Shown in pieces: positions 1 to 7,143 of a DNA stretch of 17,954 nucleotides. The stretch is from assembly GCA_937959175.1 (NCBI GenBank), contig CALGAS010000207.1:1-17954 (forward strand), given 5' to 3'. Below the pieces are notes generated by a model. That model was not told the origin of the DNA, did no database searches, and was given only the letters and a program-made list of their open reading frames with translations. The position numbers and the translations under genes were made by a program. Position 1 is the first letter of the stretch. Each line of letters starts with the position of its first letter. Source of the stretch: an uncultured bacterium (lineage in GTDB: Bacteria > Planctomycetota > Planctomycetia > Pirellulales > UBA1268).

Positions 1-857
1 GTGCCACCCAACACGGTTGCATTGGCGTAGATCACGACCCGGTCCTCGATCGTGGGATGCCGCTTGGTGCCCCGCACGAGGTGGCCGTCGGCATCGGTCG
101 GAAAGGAGAGGGCACCCAGGGTGACACCCTGATAGAGCTTCACGCGGCTGCCGATCTCGCACGTCTCCCCGATCACGACGCCGGTGCCGTGGTCGATGAA
201 GAAGTGGTCGCCGATGGTGGCCCCGGGATGGATGTCGATGCCGGTCCGGGCATGGGCCCATTCGGCCATCATCCGGGGGATGAGCGGTACCTCGAGCCGG
301 TGGAGGATGTGGGCTAAGCGATGGATCGTGACCGCCTCCAGGCCGGGATAGCAGAAGATGATCTCGTCGAGGGTCCGGACGGCCGGGTCGCCGTCGTAGG
401 CGGCCTGGACGTCGGTGGCCAGCACGCGGCGAACATCGGGAATTCGTTCCAGAAACTCGATGGCCTTGGCCTGACCGAGGGCCTGGAAGTCATCCGCTTC
501 GGTGCAGTCCCGAACACTCTCGGGTACCGGCGGAGGCTCCATGCCCGACTCGACCGCTGCCTGCCTGGCAGCCACGATGTGCCGGAGGGCCCGGCCGATC
601 TGAACGGTGAGCTTGTCGTGGAGGCCGTCGATCAGGTCACCGACGTGGTAGGTGACATTGCCGAGGTGAAGGTTCTCACGTCGCCGGTAGCCGGGATAGA
701 GAATCTCCTTGAGATCCTCGCAGGATCCCACGATCGTCTCGTAGTTGGGCAGCGGACAGTGGCCGAGATGGTGAATCGCGGGGACGTGCTGATAGGTCTC
801 GACGATCCGCCGCGTGAGATCGGGCAACTGCTCCTTGAGCCGTACGTCTGTCGCCAT
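1..857 (-). CDS. cysE: Serine O-acetyltransferase, C-terminus cut by the window edge
   Basis: Transfers acetyl from acetyl-CoA to L-serine, giving O-acetylserine, the first committed step of cysteine synthesis in the cytoplasm. The frame is open from an ATG at 857 to the left edge: 285 complete codons, with perhaps 25-30 residues missing. Residues 1 to about 190 form a long helical N-terminal domain. From about residue 205 a left-handed beta-helix of hexapeptide repeats begins (IDIHPGATIG, then IDHGTGVVIGE, then VKLYQGVTLGA). D208 and H223 are 15 residues apart, the spacing of the catalytic Asp and His in E. coli CysE. The length resembles the EpsC/CysE branch with an extended N-terminus. No obvious Shine-Dalgarno is seen before the ATG; the start is chosen because MATDVRLKEQ opens a continuous domain. 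It lies 216 bp after hisA, so it may have its own promoter. The family call is firm; the end of the gene cannot be seen. Confidence 0.93.
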   Translation of the reverse strand, partial: MATDVRLKEQLPDLTRRIVETYQHVPAIHHLGHCPLPNYETIVGSCEDLKEILYPGYRRRENLHLGNVTYHVGDLIDGLHDKLTVQIGRALRHIVAARQAAVESGMEPPPVPESVRDCTEADDFQALGQAKAIEFLERIPDVRRVLATDVQAAYDGDPAVRTLDEIIFCYPGLEAVTIHRLAHILHRLEVPLIPRMMAEWAHARTGIDIHPGATIGDHFFIDHGTGVVIGETCEIGSRVKLYQGVTLGALSFPTDADGHLVRGTKRHPTIEDRVVIYANATVLGG

Positions 858-1073
858 GATTGTCGATCGTAGAAGCCGGCGAACCCCGCCCGCAATTGGG
901 CCATCAGAAAGGTCGGCGGGCCGGGGGGCGGGAGTTGAGGTTCCGGCCAAAACGGGGCCACCGGAAATCCCCCTGGCGATGAACTGGCAAAGCAGGGCGG
1001 TCTGGGGAGGCGGCGAACAGGCCCCGACCCCATGCGACGTCACCGCGGAGAGACGGTGCGGTGCGACGGTCGT

Positions 1074-1796
1074 TCAGGCCGTGTCGCCCGCGGCCACGAT
1101 CGCGTCGGCGATCGTGACGGTGCCTTCGTAGAGGGCCCGGCCCACGATGCAGCCGGCGCAGCCGGTGGTGGCGACCTTGGCGATATCGTCGGCGTCGGCA
1201 ACGCCGCCGGAGGCGACCACCGGCAGGGAGACGGCAGCCGCCATTTCTTCCAGCGCTGGCAGATTGGGCCCCGACAGCATTCCGTCGGTCGCGATGTCGG
1301 TGTAGACGATCGCCGCCAGGGGCAGGCCGGCATGGCGACGGGCCACGTCGAGCGCGGTCAGGTTGCTCGTCTCGAGCCAGCCGCGAACGGCCACGCAGCC
1401 GTCGCGGGCGTCGAGGCCGAGCACGATTCTGTTTGGGAAGGTCTCGGCCAGTTCAACCAGCAGGTCGGGCTGTTCGATGGCGACGCTGCCGACGACGACT
1501 CGGGTGACACCGGCCTCAAGGTAATCGCGGGCCGTTTCGAGCGTCCGGACACCGCCGCCGAGCTGGCAGGGCACGCTGGTGGCGGCCATCATGCGGGCGA
1601 CGAGATCAGCCTGCGTCGGTCGGCCGTCCTTGGCCCCGTCAAGATCGACGATGTGGAGTCGCCTGGCACCGGCGGCGACGAATCGCTCGGCCATCGCGAC
1701 GGGATCATCTCCAAAGACGGTCTCCTGGCCATAGTCGCCCTGCAGGAGCCTCACGCACTTGCCGCCGCGAAGGTCGATTGCCGGCCAGAGTTGCAT
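1074..1796 (-). CDS. hisA: Phosphoribosylformimino-5-aminoimidazole carboxamide ribotide isomerase (HisA)
   Basis: Catalyses the Amadori rearrangement of ProFAR to PRFAR, the fourth step of histidine synthesis. The 240-residue protein has the family's normal length and is a (beta/alpha)8 barrel. The N-terminal MQLWPAIDLRGGKCVRL carries catalytic base D8, and LGLDARDG carries D129, the second catalytic Asp. Phosphate-binding glycines appear at QLGGGVR (about 78-84) and VVASGGV (about 193-199), and YTDIATDGM is at about 165-173. The ATG at 1796 is preferred over in-frame codons further upstream, which only read through hisH in another frame. It follows hisH by 31 bp, so the two are probably co-transcribed. 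HisA makes the substrate of the HisH-HisF synthase; hisF is not in this window, although it often sits next to hisA elsewhere. Confidence 0.97.
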   Translation of the reverse strand: MQLWPAIDLRGGKCVRLLQGDYGQETVFGDDPVAMAERFVAAGARRLHIVDLDGAKDGRPTQADLVARMMAATSVPCQLGGGVRTLETARDYLEAGVTRVVVGSVAIEQPDLLVELAETFPNRIVLGLDARDGCVAVRGWLETSNLTALDVARRHAGLPLAAIVYTDIATDGMLSGPNLPALEEMAAAVSLPVVASGGVADADDIAKVATTGCAGCIVGRALYEGTVTIADAIVAAGDTA

Positions 1797-1827
1797 CTGA
1801 GAAGCCCTCAGGTTTGTACGGTGCAGG

Positions 1828-2430
1828 TCAGGCGGTGGCCTCGAGCCACTGGCCGAGCAGCCGCAGCCCTGCGGCCTGGCTCTTCTCGGGGTGGAACTGG
1901 GTGGCGAACAGGTTGCCGCGACGGACAGCCGAGCAGAAGGGGCCGCCATAGTCGCTGACCGCCGCGACCACGGCCTCATCGGCTGGCCGGGCATGGTAGG
2001 CGTGCACGAAGTAGAAGTATTCGTCATCCTCGGCCGGCCGCCAGTCGCCCTGCCAGTGAACCTGATTCCAACCCATGTGGGGCACCTTGAGTTCCGGCGG
2101 CAGGTCGAATCGCACCACGTCGCCTGGCAGGACGCCAAGCCCGACCTGGCGGCCCCCCTCGAGACCGGTTTCAAACAGCAGCTGCAGGCCCATGCAGATG
2201 CCAAGGAAGGGGCGGTCTTCCCGCAAATGCGCGACAATCGGCTCGATAAGCCCGCGGTCGCCGAGTTCCCGCATGGCATCACCGAAGGCGCCTACCCCCG
2301 GCAGAACGAGCCGCTCGGCGGCGGCGACGGCGGTGGCGTCACTCGTGATCACCGCAGGCGTGCCGAGTTGCTCGAAGGCCTTCTGCACGCTGCGGAGATT
2401 TCCGCTGCCGTAATCGACGATGGTGGGCAT
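1828..2430 (-). CDS. hisH: Imidazole glycerol phosphate synthase, glutamine amidotransferase subunit (HisH)
   Basis: Hydrolyses glutamine and passes ammonia to HisF, which makes imidazole glycerol phosphate and AICAR. The 200-residue protein is a complete class I glutamine amidotransferase: MPTIVDYGSGNLRSV at the start, PGVGAF at 44-49, the nucleophile elbow GICMG with C79, and FHPEKS with H180 and E182 completing the triad. The frame stays open to an ATG at 2583, but that would add 51 residues with no family counterpart (arginine/proline/serine-rich), so the ATG at 2430 is chosen. No clear Shine-Dalgarno is visible before it. The gene lies directly before hisA and follows a gene-free region with a tandem repeat, so the hisHA promoter should be within roughly 2431-2620. 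HisH needs HisF as a partner, which must be encoded elsewhere. Confidence 0.97.
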   Translation of the reverse strand: MPTIVDYGSGNLRSVQKAFEQLGTPAVITSDATAVAAAERLVLPGVGAFGDAMRELGDRGLIEPIVAHLREDRPFLGICMGLQLLFETGLEGGRQVGLGVLPGDVVRFDLPPELKVPHMGWNQVHWQGDWRPAEDDEYFYFVHAYHARPADEAVVAAVSDYGGPFCSAVRRGNLFATQFHPEKSQAAGLRLLGQWLEATA

Positions 2431-2520
2431 GGGCGGAGTGTAAATCGAAACGGGGAGGGCTTCTACGGGAGGGGCTGGTCGGGGGCACGCGCAGGAGCCG
2501 GGGAATCTTTGCGCCTCAGA

Positions 2521-2587
2521 GGCGGTGACCAGTCGGCCGAGCGAGCATCCTGTAGCAAAATCCCCAGACGACGAGCATGTCACCGCC
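2521..2587. repeat. 9-bp inverted repeat enclosing 49 bp
   Basis: GGCGGTGAC at 2521-2529 is the exact reverse complement of GTCACCGCC at 2579-2587. A smaller hairpin, CGCCT-CAG-AGGCG, overlaps the left arm at 2512-2524, so two foldings compete. The structure lies about 90-160 bp upstream of the hisH start codon and could be an operator or part of a structured leader, but nine bases can pair by chance in GC-rich DNA. Confidence 0.35.
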
Positions 2588-2620
2588 AGCCCCGGGCCAG
2601 CTGCGTGCGGGCTCGCCGAA

Positions 2621-2734
2621 GGGTGGTTGGCGGACCGGAGGGTGGTTGGCGGACCGGAGGGTGGTTGGCAGACCGGTGGGTGGTTGGCAGACCGGTGGGT
2701 GGTTGGCAGACCGGTGGGTGGTTGGCGGACCGGA
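2621..2734. repeat. Six tandem 19-bp G-rich repeats
   Basis: Six head-to-tail units begin at 2621, 2640, 2659, 2678, 2697 and 2716. Two versions occur: A is GGGTGGTTGGCGGACCGGA, and B has GGCAGACCGGT in the second half. The order is A-A-B-B-B-A, with a degenerate seventh unit after 2735. Within each version the units are identical, which suggests recent slippage or gene conversion. The 19-bp period is not a multiple of three, which argues against coding. Each A unit has four G pairs separated by one to two bases (GG-GT-GG-TT-GG-C-GG), and B units still have several, so the plus strand could form two-layer G-quadruplexes. The array is about 190 bp upstream of the hisH start; the G-rich strand is the template strand for hisH. 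Confidence 0.95.
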
Positions 2735-2824
2735 GGGGGGTTGGTTCGGGTTGCGGATTGGGCGGGTTCGTGGTGAACGATTGCTTGGGCTTCCGGGAAG
2801 CGGGATCGCCCAACGGCCCGCCGT

Positions 2825-2850
2825 CCCCCCGGCTCGCGCCGGGGGGCTTT
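2825..2850 (+). terminator. GC-rich hairpin with short T tract (terminator-like)
   Basis: CCCCCCGGC (2825-2833) and GCCGGGGGG (2838-2846) form a perfect 9-bp stem with a TCGC loop, followed by CTTTT on the plus strand. In that direction there is no coding gene upstream to terminate. On the minus strand the hairpin lies about 70 bp after the stop of the OmpA-like gene and is preceded by AAAAG, but no T run follows. It may end the minus-strand operon without a good U tract, end an unseen plus-strand RNA, or be a copy of a dispersed hairpin family. Confidence 0.55.
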
Positions 2851-2914
2851 TATGGCGGTTACGGCCGCATGGGATACGGGGTTGCTCCGAGCCGGGGTGA
2901 GCGCGGCGGGCGGG

Positions 2915-3772
2915 TCAGCTGTCGTCGCCGGTCTGTTCAGGGTAGACGACCAGTTCCACGCGACGGTTGCGGGCCCGGCCGGCCGCGGTGGCGTTGGAAA
3001 CGAGCGGATGGTTGGCGCCGTGGGCCACGAGAAAGAGTTGGCCTTCGCGAAGGGGCGTTCGCGTCGTGAAGAAATCGAAGACGGCGGCCGCCCGGGCGGC
3101 TGTCAACTGGTGCGGAGATGCCCAGGTCTGATTCTGGAGGGGCTCGCTGTCGAGGTGGCCCTCGATGCCCACAAAGTGACCGGGGAAGACGCGTTCCAAC
3201 TCCTCGGCCACCTGGGTCAAAAGCGCGATGCCGCCCGGGAGCAGATTGGCCGTGCCGGCGTCAAAGAGCTGGTCGGCCGGCATGTCGATTCGCACGACCG
3301 CGCCGTCAAAGCGAGGCGTGAGTTCGTCGGCGAGGCGGAGCTGGGCCATGGCCGATTGCATCGTGGCAGTTGTCGAGGAGGCGGCTGCGGCCGGGGCACC
3401 GCCGGCGGTGGCCGAGGCGGGAGGCATGCCGGCGGCCCGGGTCTTGGCGAGCTGCGTGGAGGTGCTGGCAAGCTGGTCGCGGAGGGCCGCGATCTCGTCC
3501 TGCATCAGCTGCGATTCCTGTTGCGAACGGACGAGGGCTGCTTCGAGTTGGCCGCTGTCGACGTCGGCATAGGACGGCGGGCTGGCGGCGGTGACCGCCT
3601 GGGGCAGCGTGTGGGCCGGGGCGGCCACGCCGGGGGGCGGCTCGAGGGAGAGCGGCGTCGCCGGCGAGGCCTGCTTGAACGGGTTGTTGTTGCAGCCGCA
3701 GAGCCAGACCGCGGCCAGGCCGCAGCCCAGCCGGAGGAGGACGATGTGCGTGGCTGGAGAAGGTCGGCGCAT
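2915..3772 (-). CDS. Lipoprotein with C-terminal OmpA-like peptidoglycan-binding domain
   Basis: A predicted envelope lipoprotein of 285 residues. The first 27 residues form a lipoprotein signal: basic MRRPSPATHIVLLR, a hydrophobic stretch, then LCGC with C27 as the acylated cysteine. A proline/alanine-rich linker (about 30-70) follows, then a heptad-like helix at about 73-112 (QLEAALVRSQQESQLMQDEI), probably a coiled coil, and an alanine-rich spacer to about 140. The C-terminal domain (about 150-280) is OmpA-like: IEGHLDSEP with D208 at the usual Asp position, LTAARAAAVFDFF, and NRRVELVVYP with R270/R271 for binding diaminopimelate. The layout resembles Pal/MotB-type anchors linking outer membrane to peptidoglycan. 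It is the last gene before the gene-free region and lies 73 bp after the A24 gene. Its partner is unknown. Confidence 0.85.
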   Translation of the reverse strand: MRRPSPATHIVLLRLGCGLAAVWLCGCNNNPFKQASPATPLSLEPPPGVAAPAHTLPQAVTAASPPSYADVDSGQLEAALVRSQQESQLMQDEIAALRDQLASTSTQLAKTRAAGMPPASATAGGAPAAAASSTTATMQSAMAQLRLADELTPRFDGAVVRIDMPADQLFDAGTANLLPGGIALLTQVAEELERVFPGHFVGIEGHLDSEPLQNQTWASPHQLTAARAAAVFDFFTTRTPLREGQLFLVAHGANHPLVSNATAAGRARNRRVELVVYPEQTGDDS

Positions 3773-3845
3773 AGCAAGGCCCGGCGAGGGAGCGGGATGG
3801 TAGGAAAGCGGCGAATGGCCGGCAAGGCCGCTGAAGTGGCGGGAA

Positions 3846-5015
3846 TCAGCGGAGTTGGCCGCCCTTGAGCCGAGCCCAGCCCCAGAGCGTCAGGGCGGTC
3901 ATCCCGATCACGAGCCCGACAACCAGGGCCATCTCGAGCGGCCGTTCGAACTGGGGTTCCGCGGCGGTCCAGATCGAACGCCAGGCGAGGATTACCAGAC
4001 CGAGGCCCAGGCAGAGGCTCGGGCCGAAGGGGAGTTCCGACTCCGAGTGGCGAAGCAGCTGGGAGATGCCGTGGAATAGTCCGATAAAGACGGCCAGCAG
4101 ACAGGCGAGCAGGCAGGCCTGCCAGCCGAGCCAGGCGCCGGCCATCGCCATCAACGTGACATCTCCAAAGCCCATTGCCTCACGGCCGAGGGCCCGGGAG
4201 GCGCCGGCCCGCGTCGCCCAGATGATGCCGGCGGATACCAGCAGGCCCATCAGCGCCGTCACCAGCCCCGCCCAATGCCGGCCGCCGATGAGCCAGGTGG
4301 CGGTCAGGCCGAGGCCACCGGTGACGGCCACCGTTGCCGAGAGCCAGGCCGGAGATGAGCCGGTCACGTCGTCTGGGGTCTCAGCCGGCACGTTGCCTGG
4401 CTGGCCCGGCGGCAATCCGAACCACCACCAGACCGCAAACACCATCCCCATCAGGGCAAGCCCGGCCGGGCCGGTCAGCCAGCTGGGCAGCGGTGTTGCG
4501 GCCAAGGGGCCAAAGGCTCCGAGCACGTCGGATTCAACCAGGGGCGTCGCGAACGACCGGGGCACCTCCCGACCGACCGGCAGAAGCGTGGCCGGCAGAC
4601 TGGCGTTCCAGGCGAGCCCGCCGAGGACACCGGGGACGGTGATGGCGTCGGGAATCACCCGCTCGCGGAGATCGATCCAGGAGGCTGCTATCAGCAGCGA
4701 TGCCAGGATGAGGTGCGCCATGAGTCGCAGCCAGAGCATCTGACCGTCGACCGTCGCCAGCTCAGAGGGCAACTGGCCGAGCATCCGAATTTCCCACCAC
4801 CAGACTGCAGCCGCGGTCGCCGCCATCACTGCCGGAGCCGTGAAGCGAGCCTGGACTCGCGGTGAGGCCCGCGTGCCGGCTGGCCCCGCCGGTGATTCGC
4901 CCAGCAGCCACGAGACGCTCTGGGCCAGCAGCCAGCCTGCAACACCGCCGATCGGCAGCACTGCCAGGACCAGCACCGGGCTCTGACACCACGACCCCTC
5001 AGGAGTGACCGTCAT
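3846..5015 (-). CDS. A24 (prepilin peptidase/preflagellin peptidase family) membrane protein
   Basis: A multi-pass membrane protein of 389 residues. Two hallmark motifs of aspartic A24 peptidases are present: ASWIDLRERVIPD with D115 (and D123), and the GxGD motif GFGDVTLMAMAGAWLG with D285. A third family feature, ELPFGPSLCLG, lies at about 327-337. Such enzymes cut the leader of type IV pilin-like proteins at the inner membrane. Two things differ from PilD/GspO: the N-terminal methyltransferase part with its four zinc-binding cysteines is absent (only C10 is near the start), and about 170 residues with extra membrane segments separate the two catalytic Asps, much more than usual. The start ATG at 5015 overlaps the aroK stop by four bases (ATGA), indicating translational coupling. 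No pilin or secretion gene is beside it, so the substrate is unknown. Confidence 0.82.
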   Translation of the reverse strand: MTVTPEGSWCQSPVLVLAVLPIGGVAGWLLAQSVSWLLGESPAGPAGTRASPRVQARFTAPAVMAATAAAVWWWEIRMLGQLPSELATVDGQMLWLRLMAHLILASLLIAASWIDLRERVIPDAITVPGVLGGLAWNASLPATLLPVGREVPRSFATPLVESDVLGAFGPLAATPLPSWLTGPAGLALMGMVFAVWWWFGLPPGQPGNVPAETPDDVTGSSPAWLSATVAVTGGLGLTATWLIGGRHWAGLVTALMGLLVSAGIIWATRAGASRALGREAMGFGDVTLMAMAGAWLGWQACLLACLLAVFIGLFHGISQLLRHSESELPFGPSLCLGLGLVILAWRSIWTAAEPQFERPLEMALVVGLVIGMTALTLWGWARLKGGQLR

Positions 5016-5581
5016 CCAATCGCCTCCGGTGCCTCATCGCCCGAGACCACCGCGGCCGGCCGGCGGGCGAGCCAGTCGGCGATCCTGGTGGCCAACTCGT
5101 CTGGGGAAGTATCGACGACGTCGATCAGCGCGTCGGCGGTCTGACGATAGAGCGGCTCCCGCTCGACGAGCGCTGCGGCGACCTCGTCGAGCACATCACC
5201 ACCGGTGAGCGGGGGCCGGCGGGCTGCCGTGCCCGGATCGGCCGCCAGCCGTTGTCGCAGGACTGCCGCCGGTGCCGTCAGCCAGACCACCGGCCGGCCC
5301 TCGCGCCGCAGCAGCGAGCGGTTGGCAGCCCGGAGGATCACGCCGCCCCCGGTCGCGAGCACACCGTGCTCCTCGGCGAGCAGGCGACGGAGCAACTCGG
5401 CTTCCCGGTCTCGAAAGAAGCCTTCCCCGCGGCTGCCGATAACGGCCGCGATGTTCGAGCCGAGTTCCCGTTCCAAGGCCTCGTCTGCGTCGCTCCAACC
5501 GCAGCCGAGCCGTTCGGCCAAGCGAGCCGCCACCGACGACTTGCCGCTGCCTCGGTAGCCGATGAGAGTGACGCGTGGCAT
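5012..5581 (-). CDS. aroK: Shikimate kinase
   Basis: Phosphorylates shikimate at the 3-hydroxyl using ATP, the fifth step of the shikimate pathway, in the cytoplasm. The 189-residue protein has the complete family pattern: Walker A GYRGSGKSS at 8-16 (K14, S15), SDADE around D31/D33 for Mg and shikimate, FFRDRE with R57 for the shikimate carboxylate, GGG at 78-80, and the lid with RRPPL at about 121-125. It follows the aroD-aroE gene by 39 bp, which supplies its substrate, and its stop overlaps the start of the A24 gene. The order aroDE-aroK gives three consecutive pathway activities from one transcript. The C-terminal extension after about residue 175 is short and without features. Whether it matches AroK or AroL better cannot be told from this. 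Confidence 0.95.
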   Translation of the reverse strand: MPRVTLIGYRGSGKSSVAARLAERLGCGWSDADEALERELGSNIAAVIGSRGEGFFRDREAELLRRLLAEEHGVLATGGGVILRAANRSLLRREGRPVVWLTAPAAVLRQRLAADPGTAARRPPLTGGDVLDEVAAALVEREPLYRQTADALIDVVDTSPDELATRIADWLARRPAAVVSGDEAPEAIG

Positions 5582-5620
5582 GGTCGCTGTGATTTCCGTG
5601 CCGTCGAGGCCGGTCGATCG

Positions 5621-7120
5621 TCAGGCCGGCTGCTTGGCCGAGGCGGTGGCCCGCTTGAGGGCCTCCCGCATCACGCCGGCAGGCGGCTCGACGCCATGCC
5701 AGGTCCGAAACTGAATCGCCGCCTGACGCACAAACATCTCCACTCCCGTCACCACCCGGCAGCCGGCGGCCCGGGCCTCCTTGATGAAGAGTGTGTTTTC
5801 CGGATTGTAGACGGTGTCGAAAATCACCATGTAGGGGCGGAAGTGTTCCTTCTCGAACGGGGTCTGGTCGACCTCCGGGTGCATGCCGATCGGCGTGGCA
5901 TTGACCACGCAGTCGTGAGGCAGCCGGTGACGGGCCGCCCACTCGACCGACTTGCAGCCGACGTCGAGGGCCACCTGGCGGGCCCGCTCGGCGGTCCGCG
6001 AGGCGATCGTGACGTCGACGCCTCGCTGCTTGAGGCCGAAGGCGACCGCCCGGGCGGCCCCGCCGGCTCCCAGCACGAGGGCCGTCTTGACGCCGAGGCT
6101 GTCGCCGCTGGTGAGTTGCTCATGCTCGCTGAGCATCGCAACAAGGCTCTCGACGGCCGCAGCCGCGTCGGTGTTGGACGCCGCGATCCCGTCGGGACTG
6201 AAGCTGAGGGTGTTGGCCGCACCGATCGCCTGGACGAGGTCATCCTGGGACGTCGCCCGGGCAAGCACCGCCTCCTTGTGGGGAATCGTGACGCTCAGGC
6301 CGGCCAGCGGCCAGCGGCCGGCCTCGGCCAGAAACTCATCGAGCTGATCTGCCGGCACCCGAAAGGGAATGTAGACCGCATCGAGCCCGGCGGCGGTGAT
6401 CGCGGCGTTGTGCACGACGGGGCTGAGGCTGTGGGCCACCGGGTCGGCCACCACGCCGTAGATCCGCGTCTCCGGTCCGATTGAGTCAAAGCGGTAGAGG
6501 TCCCGCATGCCCCGCCAGCCGATCTGACCGGGGGCGAGCGTCCGCTCGTCGTTGAAGGTCGCGAACACAAACGGCGAGCCGGCCGCCCCGCAGAGAATCC
6601 GCGTCGGCACGCCGATGTCTCCCATGCAGATCCCGACGGTCGGCACGGTGGCGGAGCGGACGAGATCGAGCATCCGCAGATTGTCCGAGGGGTGGTTGGC
6701 CATCGTGGCGATCTTGACGATGTCGGCGTCGAGGGCGGCCAGCCGGGCGTGGAGGGCGGGCAGATCTGCCGGGGTCCGCTGCATGTCGTGGTGGCTGACG
6801 ATCCGCTTGGTGCTGCCGTAGCGGGGCACGCTCCCGGCGACATCGTCCTCGAGGTCGACGTAGTCGGCCCCCTCGACGATCGCCAATCGGAGCAGCTGGA
6901 GCCGGGCCTCCTCGCTGCGATCCCAGCGGCCACCGTCGTTCTTGCGGCGGCAGGTGATGATCGCCGGGCAGGGCCGGTCCTTGAGGAGCCGCTTGATCTG
7001 GACTTCACCCTGGATGAAATCAACCCGCAGCTCGACCAGTTTGATGCCGTTTTCGGCGAGGTGGCGGTGTTCGGCGATCACATGGCGGTGGCGGCCGCGT
7101 CCGATGCTCACACAGATCAT
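5621..7120 (-). CDS. aroDE: Bifunctional 3-dehydroquinate dehydratase (type I) / shikimate dehydrogenase
   Basis: A fused enzyme of 499 residues performing the third and fourth shikimate steps: dehydration of 3-dehydroquinate, then NADPH-dependent reduction of 3-dehydroshikimate. Residues 1 to about 212 are a type I (AroD) barrel: ELRVD (R32), SHHD with catalytic H111, and VKIAT with Schiff-base K136. Residues from about 217 are AroE: VADPVAHSLSP (S231, S233 bind shikimate), TIPHKE with catalytic K282, GAANT (N303), SNTD (D318), the NADP-binding loop GAGGAARAV at 351-359, and NATPIGM. All key residues of both halves are present, so both activities should work. Plants and some bacteria, including planctomycetes, have this AroD-AroE arrangement. 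Its ATG at 7120 is 23 bp after mutL and preceded by GGGAA about six bases away. Confidence 0.95.
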   Translation of the reverse strand: MICVSIGRGRHRHVIAEHRHLAENGIKLVELRVDFIQGEVQIKRLLKDRPCPAIITCRRKNDGGRWDRSEEARLQLLRLAIVEGADYVDLEDDVAGSVPRYGSTKRIVSHHDMQRTPADLPALHARLAALDADIVKIATMANHPSDNLRMLDLVRSATVPTVGICMGDIGVPTRILCGAAGSPFVFATFNDERTLAPGQIGWRGMRDLYRFDSIGPETRIYGVVADPVAHSLSPVVHNAAITAAGLDAVYIPFRVPADQLDEFLAEAGRWPLAGLSVTIPHKEAVLARATSQDDLVQAIGAANTLSFSPDGIAASNTDAAAAVESLVAMLSEHEQLTSGDSLGVKTALVLGAGGAARAVAFGLKQRGVDVTIASRTAERARQVALDVGCKSVEWAARHRLPHDCVVNATPIGMHPEVDQTPFEKEHFRPYMVIFDTVYNPENTLFIKEARAAGCRVVTGVEMFVRQAAIQFRTWHGVEPPAGVMREALKRATASAKQPA

Positions 7121-7143
7121 GCGGTTTCCCGAAAATGAATGGG

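Larger units (their letters stand above)
2431..2914. other. Gene-free region between the OmpA-like gene and hisH
   Basis: No convincing gene is visible on either strand. The open frames here (2525-2776 and 2577-2900 on plus, 2580-2813 on minus) are simply the 19-bp repeat read in different frames. The stretch contains, from left to right: the presumed hisH leader; a 9-bp inverted repeat with arms at 2521-2529 and 2579-2587; the six-unit G-rich tandem repeat at 2621-2734; and a perfect hairpin at 2825-2846 followed by CTTTT on the plus strand. A small RNA is possible but not shown. No tRNA cloverleaf was recognised. Confidence 0.6.

Noticed and set aside
632..1033. 133-residue minus-strand frame covering the hisA-cysE gap
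   Set aside because: It overlaps the 5' part of cysE in a different frame and shows no protein family features; the gap at 858-1073 otherwise shows nothing clear.
1032..1958. Long plus-strand open frame (308 aa) opposite hisA, and similar ones at 1891-3069, 2852-3868, 5252-6484, 8125-9042, 12058-13029 and 13432-14685
   Set aside because: Each lies antisense to a clear conserved gene, has no recognisable domain, and is expected in GC-rich DNA where the opposite strand lacks stops.
1797..2282. In-frame N-terminal extension of hisA to an ATG at 2282
   Set aside because: The extension overlaps hisH in another frame; the true HisA start MQLWPAID is at 1796.
2621..2734. CRISPR array
   Set aside because: Units are directly adjacent with no spacers, the period is 19 bp, and no cas gene is near.
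2580..2813. Proline/threonine-rich 77-residue minus-strand frame and plus-strand frames over the tandem repeat
   Set aside because: They are translations of the 19-bp repeat, open in several frames, with no start context or conserved domain.
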